Source of the DNA: Clostridiales bacterium
Lineage (GTDB): Bacteria; Bacillota; Clostridia; Christensenellales; Aristaeellaceae
NCBI GenBank assembly: GCA_015056175.1
Contig: SVGT01000007.1
Location: 1 to 64,000 of the forward strand
Reading direction: 5' to 3'
Length of the DNA: 64,000 bases
Shown here: positions 40,081-49,332 of the stretch, one piece after another
How positions within the stretch are numbered: position 1 is the first letter of the stretch
How the letters are laid out: each line of letters begins with the position of its first letter
Notes under the pieces: model-generated
Seen by the model: the letters and a program-made list of their open reading frames with translations, nothing else
Databases searched by the model: none
Told to the model about the DNA's origin: nothing
Position numbers and translations under genes: made by a program

Positions 40081-41352
40081 ATGAAAGTATTGGTCGTGGG
40101 CGGCGGCGGCCGCGAGCACGCCATCATCAAAAAGGTGAAGGAGAATCCTGCCGTCACCGAGATTTTCGCCCTGCCCGGCAACGGCGGCATCGCTGCCGAC
40201 GCCACCTGCGTGGAGATTGGCGCCACCGACATTGCCGGCATTGTGGATTTCGCCGTCAGCAACCGTGTGGATTACGCCATCGTGGCTCCCGACGATCCTC
40301 TGGTGCTGGGCTGCGTGGATCTGCTGGAGGAAAAGGGCATCCCCTGCTTCGGCCCCCGGAAAAACGCCGCCATCATTGAGGGCAGCAAGGTGTTTTCCAA
40401 AAACCTGATGAAGAAATACGGCATTCCCACCGCGCAGTACGAGGTGTTTGCCGATGTGCAGGCCGCGCTTGATTATGTGAGCGCCTGCCGCATTCCCGTG
40501 GTGATCAAGGCGGACGGCCTGGCCCTTGGCAAGGGCGTGATCATCGCCCAGACCCGCGAGGAAGCCGTATCTGCCGTCAAATCCATCATGGAGGACAAGC
40601 AGTTTGGCAAGAGCGGCGATCAGATCGTGGTGGAGGAATTCCTCACCGGTCCCGAGGTGAGCGTGCTGTGCTTCACCGACGGCCGCTGTGTTAAGCCCAT
40701 GATATCCTCCATGGATCACAAGCGCGCACTGGACGGCGATCAGGGTCTTAACACCGGCGGCATGGGCACCGTAGCGCCCAACCCCTATTACACCGGGGCT
40801 GTGGCACAGCGCTGCATGGAAGAGATCTTCCTCCCCACCGTGAACGCCATGAACGCCGAAAACCGCACCTTCAAGGGCTGTCTGTACTTTGGCCTCATGC
40901 TCACTCCCGACGGCCCCAAGGTGATCGAGTACAACTGCCGCTTCGGCGATCCCGAAACGCAGGTGGTGCTGCCGCTGCTCAAGAGCGATCTCCTCACCGT
41001 TATGCAGGCCGTCACCAACGAAACGCTTGCCGATACCCCTGTGGAATTTATGGACGCCCATGCCTGCTGCGTGGTGCTGGCCTCCAGGGGCTATCCCACC
41101 CACTATGAAAAGGGCTTTGAGATCACCATGACGGAAGAAGCCCGCAAGAGCACCTACGTTGCCGGCGCGGCACTGAAGGAAGGCAAGCTCCTTACCTCCG
41201 GCGGCCGCGTGCTGGGCGTCACCGCCATCGGCGACACCCTTGAAAACGCCATCCAAAAGGCCTATGCCCTGGCCGATACCATCCACTTTGACAACGCCTT
41301 CTGCCGCCGTGATATCGGCGTGCGTGCACTGAAGGCTCAGGCGGAGGAATAA
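40081..41352 (+). CDS. purD: GAR synthetase PurD
   Basis: The start at 40081 follows TGGAGGA. The 423-residue ATP-grasp protein opens with VLVVGGGGREHAI and has VVIKADGLALGKGVIIA, EEFLTGPEVSVLCFTDG and NTGGMGTVAPNPYY. It joins glycine to phosphoribosylamine, directly after the PurF step. Length and motifs are typical. Confidence 0.97.
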   Translation: MKVLVVGGGGREHAIIKKVKENPAVTEIFALPGNGGIAADATCVEIGATDIAGIVDFAVSNRVDYAIVAPDDPLVLGCVDLLEEKGIPCFGPRKNAAIIEGSKVFSKNLMKKYGIPTAQYEVFADVQAALDYVSACRIPVVIKADGLALGKGVIIAQTREEAVSAVKSIMEDKQFGKSGDQIVVEEFLTGPEVSVLCFTDGRCVKPMISSMDHKRALDGDQGLNTGGMGTVAPNPYYTGAVAQRCMEEIFLPTVNAMNAENRTFKGCLYFGLMLTPDGPKVIEYNCRFGDPETQVVLPLLKSDLLTVMQAVTNETLADTPVEFMDAHACCVVLASRGYPTHYEKGFEITMTEEARKSTYVAGAALKEGKLLTSGGRVLGVTAIGDTLENAIQKAYALADTIHFDNAFCRRDIGVRALKAQAEE

Positions 41353-41355
41353 CAC

Positions 41356-44300
41356 ATGGTTTACAGAGTATTTGTGGAAAAGAAACCCGGTCTGGATAAT
41401 GAAGCCCGTTCTCTGCGCTATGACGCACGCCACCTGCTTGGCATCAAAAGCCTGGAAAGCGTGCGCCTGCTCAACCGCTACGATGCCGAGAACATGAGCC
41501 GCGAACTGTTTGATTATGCCATTCAGACGGTGTTTGCAGAGCCTCAATTGGACAACGCCTCCGAAGAATGCGATCTTTCCGGCGCGTACGTATTTGCCGT
41601 GGAATACCTCCCCGGTCAGTTTGACCAGCGTGCCGACAGCGCCGCCCAGTGCATCCAGATCATCTCCCAGGGTGAGCGTCCCCTGATCCGCACCGCCAAG
41701 GTCTATGCTCTCTACGGCAATCTGACCGAAAGCGAGATCGCCGAAATCAAAAAGTACGTGATCAACCCCGTGGAAAGCCGCGAGGCTTCCCTGGATATGC
41801 CCAAGACTCTGGTCATGGATTACGTGGTGCCCACGGAAGTCAAAACCCTCCACGGCTTTATCGATCTGGACCGTCAGGGTCTTGAGCAGTTTGTGGCCGA
41901 AAAAGGTCTGGCCATGGATGCGGACGATATCGCCTTCTGCCAGCAGTATTTCCGCAGCGAGCACCGCGATCCCACCATCACCGAGATCCGCATGATCGAT
42001 ACCTACTGGTCCGACCACTGCCGCCATACCACCTTCCTCACCGTCATTGACGATGTGCGCTTTGAAGATCCGCTGCTGCAGAGCGCCTATGAGGATTACC
42101 TCCAGGTGCGCCGGGATCTGAACCGCACCAAGCCCATCTGCCTGATGGATATCGCCACCATCGCCGTGCGTCAGCTGAAGAAGGACGGCAAACTGGACAA
42201 GCTGGACGAATCCGAAGAGATCAACGCCTGCACGGTGAAGATCGACGTGGACGTGGACGGCGTTACCGAGCCCTGGCTGCTGCTGTTCAAAAACGAAACC
42301 CATAACCATCCCACCGAGATCGAACCCTTCGGCGGCGCTGCCACCTGCATCGGCGGTGCCATCCGCGATCCTCTGTCCGGCCGCAGCTACGTGTACGGCG
42401 CCATGCGCGTTACCGGCGCTGCCGATCCTACCGTGCCGGTAAATGAGACCATCCCCGGCAAACTGCCCCAGCGCAAGATCGTTACCACCGCTGCCGCGGG
42501 CTATTCCTCCTACGGCAACCAGATCGGCCTGGCCACGGGCATCGTGGACGAAGTGTACCATCCCGGCTATGCGGCCAAGCGCATGGAAATCGGCGCTGTG
42601 ATCGCCGCTGCGCCCGCCGAAAACGTGCGCCGCGAGGTGCCCGCCCCCGGCGATATCGTGATCCTCCTGGGCGGCAGCACCGGCCGCGACGGCATCGGCG
42701 GCGCCACCGGCTCCTCCAAGGCCCATACCGCCAAGTCCGTGGAATTGTGCGGCGCAGAAGTGCAGAAGGGCAACGCCCCCGAAGAGCGCAAGCTGCAGCG
42801 CCTGTTCCGCAATCCCACCGTCACCCGCATGATCAAGCGCTGCAACGACTTTGGCGCAGGCGGCGTAAGCGTTGCCATCGGCGAACTGGCCGACGGTCTG
42901 GTGATCGACCTGAACAAGGTACCCAAGAAGTACGAAGGCCTGGACGGCACCGAGCTTGCCATCTCCGAATCTCAGGAGCGCATGGCCGTGGTGGTGGAAA
43001 AGGAAAATGTGGACGCTTTCCTCGCCCTTGCCGCCGAAGAAAACCTGCAGGCCTGCCCCGTTGCCACCGTGCAGGAGGAAGCCCGTCTGGTGATGCACTG
43101 GAACGGCAAAAAGATCGTGGATCTGAGCCGCGAATTCCTCAACTCCAACGGCGCGGACAAGCATATTTCCATCACCCCCGAAGCCCCCAAGGCATTTGAT
43201 AAGAAGATCACCGGCACCTTTGCGGAAAACTACACCGCCCTTGCCCAGGACCTGAACATCTGCTCCAAGCGCGGCCTTTCCGAGCGCTTTGACTCCACCA
43301 TCGGCGCCGGCACCGTGCTGATGCCCTTTGGCGGCAAAAATCAGCTGACCCCCATCCAGGCCATGGTGCAGAAGATCTCCGTGGAAAAGAAGCATACCGA
43401 CAACTGCTCTCTGATGAGCTTTGGCTACAACCCCTTCATTGCGGAAAACAGCCCCTATCACGGCGCATACCTGGCCGTGGTGGAATCCGTGTGCAAGCTG
43501 ATTGCCACCGGCGCCAGCTTTGAGGACGTGTACCTCACCTTCCAGGAATACTTCGAGCATCCCCGCAAGGACGGCAAGCGCTGGGGCAAGCCCCTGTCCG
43601 CGCTGCTGGGTGCCTTCAAGGCGCAGCTGGAGCTGGGCATCGGCTCCATCGGCGGCAAGGACTCCATGTCCGGCTCCTTTGAGCAGCTGGACGTGCCGCC
43701 TACGCTGGTCTCCTTTGCCGTGACCACCCAGAAGACTTCCGATATCGTGTCCAACGAATTCAAGCAGGCCGGTCATTCCGTGGTGCTGCTGTGCCCGGAA
43801 TATGACGAAAACGGTCTGCCCAAGACCCAGTCCCTTGTGGACGTGTTTACCCGCGTCACCGCGCTGATGCGCAGCGGCAAGGCGGTCGCCTGCTATACCC
43901 CCGGCATGGGCGGCATTGCGGAAGCCGTGCTGAAGATGGGGCTGGGCAACGGACTTGGCTTCAAGTACGATGACAAGCTGTGCTGCCAGGGCATCTTTGA
44001 CTACTGCTACGGCGCCTTCCTGCTGGAAGTCACCGAGCCTGTTGAAAACGCCATGCCCGTAGGCACGGTGACGGACGACGGCTGCATCACGCTGCATGAC
44101 GAAAGCATCAGCCTGAACGAGCTGCTGGGTCTGTATGAAAACAAGCTGGAAAAGGTGTACAGCTGCAACATCGAGCACAAAGAGCAGCCCATGGAAACCT
44201 TCTCCTATCAGGCCGAAAAGCGCGTTGCTCCCGCCATTAAGGTGGCCAAGCCCCGCGTGCTCATTCCCGCCTTCCCCGGCACCAACTGCGAATATGACAG

Positions 44301-45045
44301 CGCTAAGGCCATGCGCGATGCAGGCGCCGAACCCGAGATCTTTGTGATCAACAACCTGAGCGCCTCCGGCATCTCCCGCAGCGTGGAGCAGTTTGCCAGC
44401 CTGGTCCGGGAAAGCCAGATGATCTTCATCCCCGGCGGCTTCTCCGGCGGCGACGAGCCGGACGGCAGCGGCAAGTTCATCACCGCCTTCTTCCGCAACG
44501 CTGCGGTGAAGGAGAGCGTCACCGAGCTGCTGGAAAACCGCGACGGCCTGATGTGCGGCATCTGCAACGGCTTCCAGGCGCTGATCAAGCTGGGTCTGGT
44601 GCCCTATGGCAAGATCATCGATACCGATGAACACTGCCCCACCCTGACCTACAACACCATCGCCCGTCACCAGAGCCGCGTGGTACGCACCCGCATCGCC
44701 TCCAACAAGAGCCCCTGGCTGGCTCTGACCAACGTTGGCGACGTGTACAACGTGCCCATCTCCCACGGCGAAGGCCGCTTCCTTGCCGAGGAAGCGCTCA
44801 TCCGTCAGCTTGCCGAAAACGGCCAGATCGCCACCCAGTATGTGGACTTTGACGGCAACGCTACCAGCGATATCCACTTCAACCCCAACGATTCCATGTA
44901 CGCCATCGAGGGCATCACCTCCCCCGACGGCCGCGTCATCGGCAAGATGGGCCACAGCGAGCGCATCGGCCAGGGCCTGTACAAGAACGTTCCCGGCGAG
45001 TTTGACATCCGCATGTTTGAAAGCGCCGTCCGCTATTTCCGCTAA
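41356..45045 (+). CDS. purL: FGAM synthase PurL, single-chain type with glutaminase domain
   Basis: The 1229-residue protein fuses PurS-like, PurL and PurQ-like parts. It has the N-terminal VYRVFVEKKPG, the synthase centre (SDHCRHTTF, NETHNHPTEIEPFGGAATCIGG, SIGGKDSMSGSF), and a C-terminal class I glutaminase with FPGTNCEYD, the nucleophile GICNGFQ and SHGEGRF. It turns FGAR into FGAM. The layout fits the clostridial long form rather than the Bacillus three-subunit enzyme. It starts 3 bp after purD, with GGAGG inside the purD end. Confidence 0.97.
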   Translation: MVYRVFVEKKPGLDNEARSLRYDARHLLGIKSLESVRLLNRYDAENMSRELFDYAIQTVFAEPQLDNASEECDLSGAYVFAVEYLPGQFDQRADSAAQCIQIISQGERPLIRTAKVYALYGNLTESEIAEIKKYVINPVESREASLDMPKTLVMDYVVPTEVKTLHGFIDLDRQGLEQFVAEKGLAMDADDIAFCQQYFRSEHRDPTITEIRMIDTYWSDHCRHTTFLTVIDDVRFEDPLLQSAYEDYLQVRRDLNRTKPICLMDIATIAVRQLKKDGKLDKLDESEEINACTVKIDVDVDGVTEPWLLLFKNETHNHPTEIEPFGGAATCIGGAIRDPLSGRSYVYGAMRVTGAADPTVPVNETIPGKLPQRKIVTTAAAGYSSYGNQIGLATGIVDEVYHPGYAAKRMEIGAVIAAAPAENVRREVPAPGDIVILLGGSTGRDGIGGATGSSKAHTAKSVELCGAEVQKGNAPEERKLQRLFRNPTVTRMIKRCNDFGAGGVSVAIGELADGLVIDLNKVPKKYEGLDGTELAISESQERMAVVVEKENVDAFLALAAEENLQACPVATVQEEARLVMHWNGKKIVDLSREFLNSNGADKHISITPEAPKAFDKKITGTFAENYTALAQDLNICSKRGLSERFDSTIGAGTVLMPFGGKNQLTPIQAMVQKISVEKKHTDNCSLMSFGYNPFIAENSPYHGAYLAVVESVCKLIATGASFEDVYLTFQEYFEHPRKDGKRWGKPLSALLGAFKAQLELGIGSIGGKDSMSGSFEQLDVPPTLVSFAVTTQKTSDIVSNEFKQAGHSVVLLCPEYDENGLPKTQSLVDVFTRVTALMRSGKAVACYTPGMGGIAEAVLKMGLGNGLGFKYDDKLCCQGIFDYCYGAFLLEVTEPVENAMPVGTVTDDGCITLHDESISLNELLGLYENKLEKVYSCNIEHKEQPMETFSYQAEKRVAPAIKVAKPRVLIPAFPGTNCEYDSAKAMRDAGAEPEIFVINNLSASGISRSVEQFASLVRESQMIFIPGGFSGGDEPDGSGKFITAFFRNAAVKESVTELLENRDGLMCGICNGFQALIKLGLVPYGKIIDTDEHCPTLTYNTIARHQSRVVRTRIASNKSPWLALTNVGDVYNVPISHGEGRFLAEEALIRQLAENGQIATQYVDFDGNATSDIHFNPNDSMYAIEGITSPDGRVIGKMGHSERIGQGLYKNVPGEFDIRMFESAVRYFR

Positions 45046-45063
45046 TGTGAAAGGAGAAGCGCC

Positions 45064-46740
45064 ATGCAGTATAAATCCGATATCGAAATCGCACAGAGCT
45101 GCGAAATGAAGCCCATCACCCAGATCGCCGCTGCCGCCCATGTGGACGAAAAGTACATCGAGCAGTACGGCCGGTATAAGGCCAAGATCGACCTGAAGCT
45201 GCTGGAGGAAACCAAGCGCGAGGACGGCAAACTGATCCTGGTTACCGCCATCACCCCCACCCCTGCGGGCGAAGGCAAAACCACCACCACCATCGGTCTT
45301 GCCGACGGCCTCAAGCGCATCGGCAAGGACGTGACCGTGGCGCTGCGCGAGCCCTCCCTGGGCCCGGTGTTCGGTGTCAAGGGCGGCGCTGCCGGCGGCG
45401 GCTATGCCCAGGTCGTGCCCATGGAGGATATCAATCTGCACTTTACCGGCGATTTCCACGCCATCGGCGCTGCCAACAATCTGCTGGCCGCCATGCTGGA
45501 CAACCACATCCAGCAGGGCAACAGCCTGAATATCGACGTGCGCAAGATCACCTGGAAGCGCTGCGTGGATATGAACGACCGCCAGCTGCGCTTCATTGTG
45601 GACGGCATGGGCGGCAAGGCCAACGGCACCCCCCGCGAGGACGGCTTTGATATTACCGTCGCCAGCGAGATCATGGCCGTGCTGTGCCTGTCCAACTCCA
45701 TCGCTGATCTCAAGGAGCGCCTGTCCCGCATCATCGTGGGTTACACCTATGACGATCAGCCCGTCACCTGCGGCCAATTGAAGGCTCAGGGCGCCATGAC
45801 CGCCCTGCTCAAGGATGCGCTCAAGCCCAACCTGGTGCAGACCCTGGAAGGCACGCCCGCCTTTGTGCACGGTGGCCCCTTTGCCAACATCGCCCACGGC
45901 TGCAACAGCGTGATGGCCACCAAGCTGGCCCTGAAGATGGGCGATTATGCCGTTACCGAAGCGGGCTTCGGTGCGGATCTGGGCGCCGAAAAGTTCCTGG
46001 ATATCAAGTGCCGCATGGCCGGCCTCACCCCCTCTGCCGTGGTGGTGGTCGCCACCGTCCGCGCGCTGAAGATGCACGGCGGGCTTCCCAAGACCGCGCT
46101 GGCCAATGAAGATCTGTCCGCGCTGGAAAAGGGCATTCCCAACCTGCTGCGCCACGTGAGCAACATCAAGAACGTATACAAGCTGCCCTGCGTGGTGGCT
46201 GTCAACCGTTTCCCCACCGATACGGATAACGAAATTGACTTCATCATCGCCAAGTGCCGTGAGCTGGGCGTCAACACCGTGCTTTCCACCGTGTGGGCCG
46301 AAGGCGGCAAGGGCGGCGAGGCGCTGGCCCGCGAGGTGGTGCGCCTGTGCGAAGAGGAAAAGGGCGATTTCACCTTCTCCTACGAACTTGAAGGCACCAT
46401 CGAAGAAAAGATCGAAGCCATCGTCAAAAGGGTATACGGCGGCAAGGGCATCATCGTGACTCCCGCTGCCAAGAAGCAGATCGACAGCCTCACCAGACTG
46501 GGCTTTGCCAACTGCCCCATCTGCGTGGCCAAAACCCAGTACTCCTTCTCCGACGATCCCACCAAGCTGGGCGCGCCCGAAGGCTTTGACGTGACCATCA
46601 AGAACGTGAAGATCTCCGCCGGCGCCGGCTTCATCGTGGTGCTCACCGGCGATATCCTCACCATGCCGGGTCTCCCCAAGGTTCCCGCCGCCGAAAAGAT
46701 CGACGTGGACGAAAACGGCAAGATCACCGGCCTGTTCTGA
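45064..46740 (+). CDS. fhs: Formate-tetrahydrofolate ligase
   Basis: The 558-residue protein has the P-loop [43 protein letters not shown] and NGMGG-like [16 protein letters not shown]. It makes 10-formyl-THF from formate, THF and ATP, supplying PurN and the AICAR transformylase in the same operon. AAAGGAG precedes ATG. It is the last gene before the terminator. Its placement under a ZTP riboswitch fits relief of folate shortage. Confidence 0.98.
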   Translation: MQYKSDIEIAQSCEMKPITQIAAAAHVDEKYIEQYGRYKAKIDLKLLEETKREDGKLILVTAITPTPAGEGKTTTTIGLADGLKRIGKDVTVALREPSLGPVFGVKGGAAGGGYAQVVPMEDINLHFTGDFHAIGAANNLLAAMLDNHIQQGNSLNIDVRKITWKRCVDMNDRQLRFIVDGMGGKANGTPREDGFDITVASEIMAVLCLSNSIADLKERLSRIIVGYTYDDQPVTCGQLKAQGAMTALLKDALKPNLVQTLEGTPAFVHGGPFANIAHGCNSVMATKLALKMGDYAVTEAGFGADLGAEKFLDIKCRMAGLTPSAVVVVATVRALKMHGGLPKTALANEDLSALEKGIPNLLRHVSNIKNVYKLPCVVAVNRFPTDTDNEIDFIIAKCRELGVNTVLSTVWAEGGKGGEALAREVVRLCEEEKGDFTFSYELEGTIEEKIEAIVKRVYGGKGIIVTPAAKKQIDSLTRLGFANCPICVAKTQYSFSDDPTKLGAPEGFDVTIKNVKISAGAGFIVVLTGDILTMPGLPKVPAAEKIDVDENGKITGLF

Positions 46741-46750
46741 TCCGACAAAA

Positions 46751-46785
46751 AGGCGCTGTGTTTTCAGGCACAGCGTCTTTTTTTG
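46751..46785 (+). terminator. Terminator of the purine operon
   Basis: AGGCGCTGTG / CACAGCGTCT stem (one G-T pair) followed by TTTTTT. Confidence 0.9.
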
Positions 46786-46794
46786 ATTCCCTTC

Positions 46795-46823
46795 TTGCAT
46801 TTATCCGGCTGTATACGTAAAAT
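46795..46823 (+). promoter_or_regulatory. Promoter of the two-component genes
   Basis: TTGCAT (46795-46800), a 17-bp spacer and TAAAAT (46818-46823). Confidence 0.65.
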
Positions 46824-46856
46824 GAATACGAAAATTTCCTTTCAAGGAGCTACCTC

Positions 46857-47531
46857 ATGATTTATTACGTGGAAGATGACGACAATATCCGGGAGCTTGT
46901 GATCTACACCCTGCGCCAGATGGGCATGCCTGCCAAAGGCTTTGCGGAAGGCTCGGGGTTTCTTTCCGCCCTTGAAAAGGAGCTGCCCGACCTGGTGCTG
47001 CTGGACGTGATGCTGCCCGGCGAGGACGGCCTTTCCCTGCTCCGCCGGCTCCGTGCCGATGCACGCACCGCCGCGCTGCCCGTGATCATGCTCACCGCAA
47101 AGGGCGCAGAGTTTGACAAGGTGCAGGGGCTGGATCTGGGCGCGGACGATTATATTACCAAGCCCTTTGGCATGGCCGAATTGGTGGCGCGCATCCGTGC
47201 CCGGCTGCGCCGCACTGCAGCACGCCCCGCGGAGGATTTGCTCACCCATGGCGATCTGCACATCGACAAGCGTGCACACCGGGTCTTTGTCTGCGGCGAA
47301 GAAAAGACGCTGACCCTCAAGGAATACGAGCTGTTGCTGCTGCTTATGGAAAACGGCGGCGCTGCGTTCACCAGAGAGCAGCTATTGGACCGGGTGTGGG
47401 ATATGAGCTATGAAGGCGGCACCCGCACGGTGGACGTGCATATCCAAACCCTGCGCGCCAAGCTGGGCCCCTGCGGCGCGCTGATTGAAACAGTGCGCGG
47501 CGTGGGCTACCGGCTGGGAGGCGGCAAATGA
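46857..47531 (+). CDS. phoP: OmpR/PhoB-family response regulator (PhoP-like)
   Basis: The 224-residue protein has a receiver domain with acidic pocket EDDD, phospho-acceptor LLDVMLPGEDG (D50), the conserved Thr and Lys (MLTAKG, YITKPF), and a C-terminal winged helix (LTLKEYELLLLL, RTVDVHIQTLRAKLG). It should be phosphorylated by the histidine kinase whose gene overlaps its stop. The phosphate role is inferred from the downstream Na/Pi cotransporter with a candidate Pho box. Confidence 0.9.
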   Translation: MIYYVEDDDNIRELVIYTLRQMGMPAKGFAEGSGFLSALEKELPDLVLLDVMLPGEDGLSLLRRLRADARTAALPVIMLTAKGAEFDKVQGLDLGADDYITKPFGMAELVARIRARLRRTAARPAEDLLTHGDLHIDKRAHRVFVCGEEKTLTLKEYELLLLLMENGGAAFTREQLLDRVWDMSYEGGTRTVDVHIQTLRAKLGPCGALIETVRGVGYRLGGGK

Positions 47532-49183
47532 CACGGCGCATATTTTCCACCATCCTGATCACCGCCGTTGTGGCCGTGCTGCTGGCCTCGTTCCTCATGG
47601 CGGGAACCGTGTATGCCGCATACGAGGAACGCATCACAGGCGAATTGCGCAGCAAAGCAGACCACATCGTCCAGGCGCTGAACCATCTGACGGATGACGA
47701 AGCATATCTGGCGGATCTTGTTTCCTCCGAGCGCATCACGCTGATCAATCAGGACGGCGTCGTCATTTTTGACAACATATTGGATGAAGGCAGCCTCTCC
47801 GACCACAGCGACCGCCCGGAGGTCATGGAGGCAATCCAAACAGGCGCCGGGGAAAGCAGGCGGTATTCGGATTCCCTGGCTCAGATGACCCACTATATCG
47901 CCCGCCGCACCCAGGATGGCAGCATCCTGCGTATCTCTTATACCCGCAGCTCCATCTTCGGTGTGTTCGCGGATCTGGTTCCCCAGTTGATCTGCATGCT
48001 GCTGGCCGTCACCGGGCTTTCGCTGCTCATCGCCCGGATCTCTGCCAAAATGATCGTGGCGCCCGTCAACAACCTGAACCTGAAGGCGCCCCTTGAAAAT
48101 GACGTGTACGATGAGTTGACGCCCCTGCTCACCCGTATGGACCGGCAGTACACCCAAATCCGTCAGCACATGCACGACCTGGAGCAGGCGCAGAGCGAGA
48201 TCAACGCCATTATGGAAGGCATGCAGGAGGGCATGATCCTGCTGGACAAAAACAATCAGCTGCTTACCGCCAACGAAAGCGCCGCCGTGCTGTTCGATCC
48301 GGGTGCGACGCCCGAAATTGGCGCGCCGCTCTCCGCCCTGTGCCATGATGACGCCATCCTTGCCATCGTCCGGGATGCGCAGCATGGCAAAAGCGGCGAT
48401 GCGCTGCTGCGCAAGGACGGCAAAACCCACCGCTGCTTTGCCTCCCCCGTCATGCACAGAAAGAAAATCGGCGGCGTAGTGCTTCTGATCATGGATATTT
48501 CCGCCCAGTACGCGGCAGAAGAAAGCCGCAGGGAGTTTTCCGCCAACGTATCTCACGAGCTGAAAACGCCGCTTACGGCCATTTCCGGTTTTGCGGAGAT
48601 CATCCGTGACGGCATTGCAAGGCCGGAGGATATTCCGTCCTTTGCAGGCAAAATTCACGCAGAATCCAAGCGTCTGCTGACGCTGGTCAACGATATTCTG
48701 GATCTGTCGCGGCTGGACGAAAAGCAGTCGCTTGGGCAAATGGAGGAAGTGCAGCTGCTGCCGCTCCTCCACCGGCTTTACGAAAGCTTCCGTCCCATTG
48801 CCGCGGACAAGGGCGTTTCCCTGACCATCCGCGGCACGGAGCAGTGCATTATGGGCTATCCCATGCTGCTTGAAGAGCTGTTCCACAACCTGATCGACAA
48901 CGCCGTCAAGTACACCCCTGCCGGCGGCAGCGTGACCGTCACGCTGGCCAAGGATGCAGATCACGTCCTGTGTACGGTGGAGGACACCGGCATCGGCATC
49001 CCAAAGGAGCACATTCCCCACATTTACGAACGCTTCTACCGGGTGGACAAAAGCCACTCCCGGCAGACGGGCGGCACCGGTCTTGGGCTTGCCATCGTCA
49101 AACACACCGCAGAGGCGCACGGCGCCCAGCTTACGCTGCAAAGCACCGTAGGCAAGGGCACCCGCATCAGCGTCCGTTTCTGA
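47528..49183 (+). CDS. phoR: PhoR-like sensor histidine kinase
   Basis: ATG overlaps the regulator stop (ATGA). The 551-residue protein has a membrane helix (about 8-30), an extracytoplasmic sensor region, a second helix (about 150-175), a linker, a PAS-like domain, a HisKA box (SANVSHELKTPLTAISGF) and a full ATPase domain (NLIDNAVKYTPAGG, DTGIGIPKEHIPHIYERFYR, GTGLGLAIVKH). It is the likely kinase for the upstream regulator. A terminator-like palindrome follows. Confidence 0.9.
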   Translation: MTRRIFSTILITAVVAVLLASFLMAGTVYAAYEERITGELRSKADHIVQALNHLTDDEAYLADLVSSERITLINQDGVVIFDNILDEGSLSDHSDRPEVMEAIQTGAGESRRYSDSLAQMTHYIARRTQDGSILRISYTRSSIFGVFADLVPQLICMLLAVTGLSLLIARISAKMIVAPVNNLNLKAPLENDVYDELTPLLTRMDRQYTQIRQHMHDLEQAQSEINAIMEGMQEGMILLDKNNQLLTANESAAVLFDPGATPEIGAPLSALCHDDAILAIVRDAQHGKSGDALLRKDGKTHRCFASPVMHRKKIGGVVLLIMDISAQYAAEESRREFSANVSHELKTPLTAISGFAEIIRDGIARPEDIPSFAGKIHAESKRLLTLVNDILDLSRLDEKQSLGQMEEVQLLPLLHRLYESFRPIAADKGVSLTIRGTEQCIMGYPMLLEELFHNLIDNAVKYTPAGGSVTVTLAKDADHVLCTVEDTGIGIPKEHIPHIYERFYRVDKSHSRQTGGTGLGLAIVKHTAEAHGAQLTLQSTVGKGTRISVRF

Positions 49184-49197
49184 TTTTTCCGCCTTTC

Positions 49198-49225
49198 AGC
49201 GCCTGATATCAGGCGCTGTTTTCAT
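49198..49225 (+). terminator. Terminator of the two-component operon
   Basis: Palindromic CAGCGCCTGAT / ATCAGGCGCTG followed by TTTTCATTTT. Confidence 0.75.
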
Positions 49226-49284
49226 TTTACACAGATTTTACAAAGGGCTGATTCAACCGTGACCTGTACATGCTACATTACAAT
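49226..49284 (+). promoter_or_regulatory. Candidate Pho box and promoter of the Na/Pi cotransporter
   Basis: TTTACA (49226-49231) and TTTACA (49237-49242) are 11 bp apart, as in Bacillus PhoP sites built of TT(A/T/C)ACA hexamers. TACAAT (49279-49284) follows with no recognisable -35 box, consistent with activation. Confidence 0.5.
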
Positions 49285-49332
49285 GGTAAACTCCGCATAT
49301 TACACACGATGATCGATTGCGAGGGATTCACC

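Noticed and set aside
38857-46800. Minus-strand ORF of 2647 codons across the purine operon
   Set aside because: It is the antisense shadow of purH, purD, purL and fhs, whose products are certain. High GC at third codon positions keeps the opposite frame open. It has no ribosome site and its Gly/His/Gln/Val-rich composition resembles no protein family.
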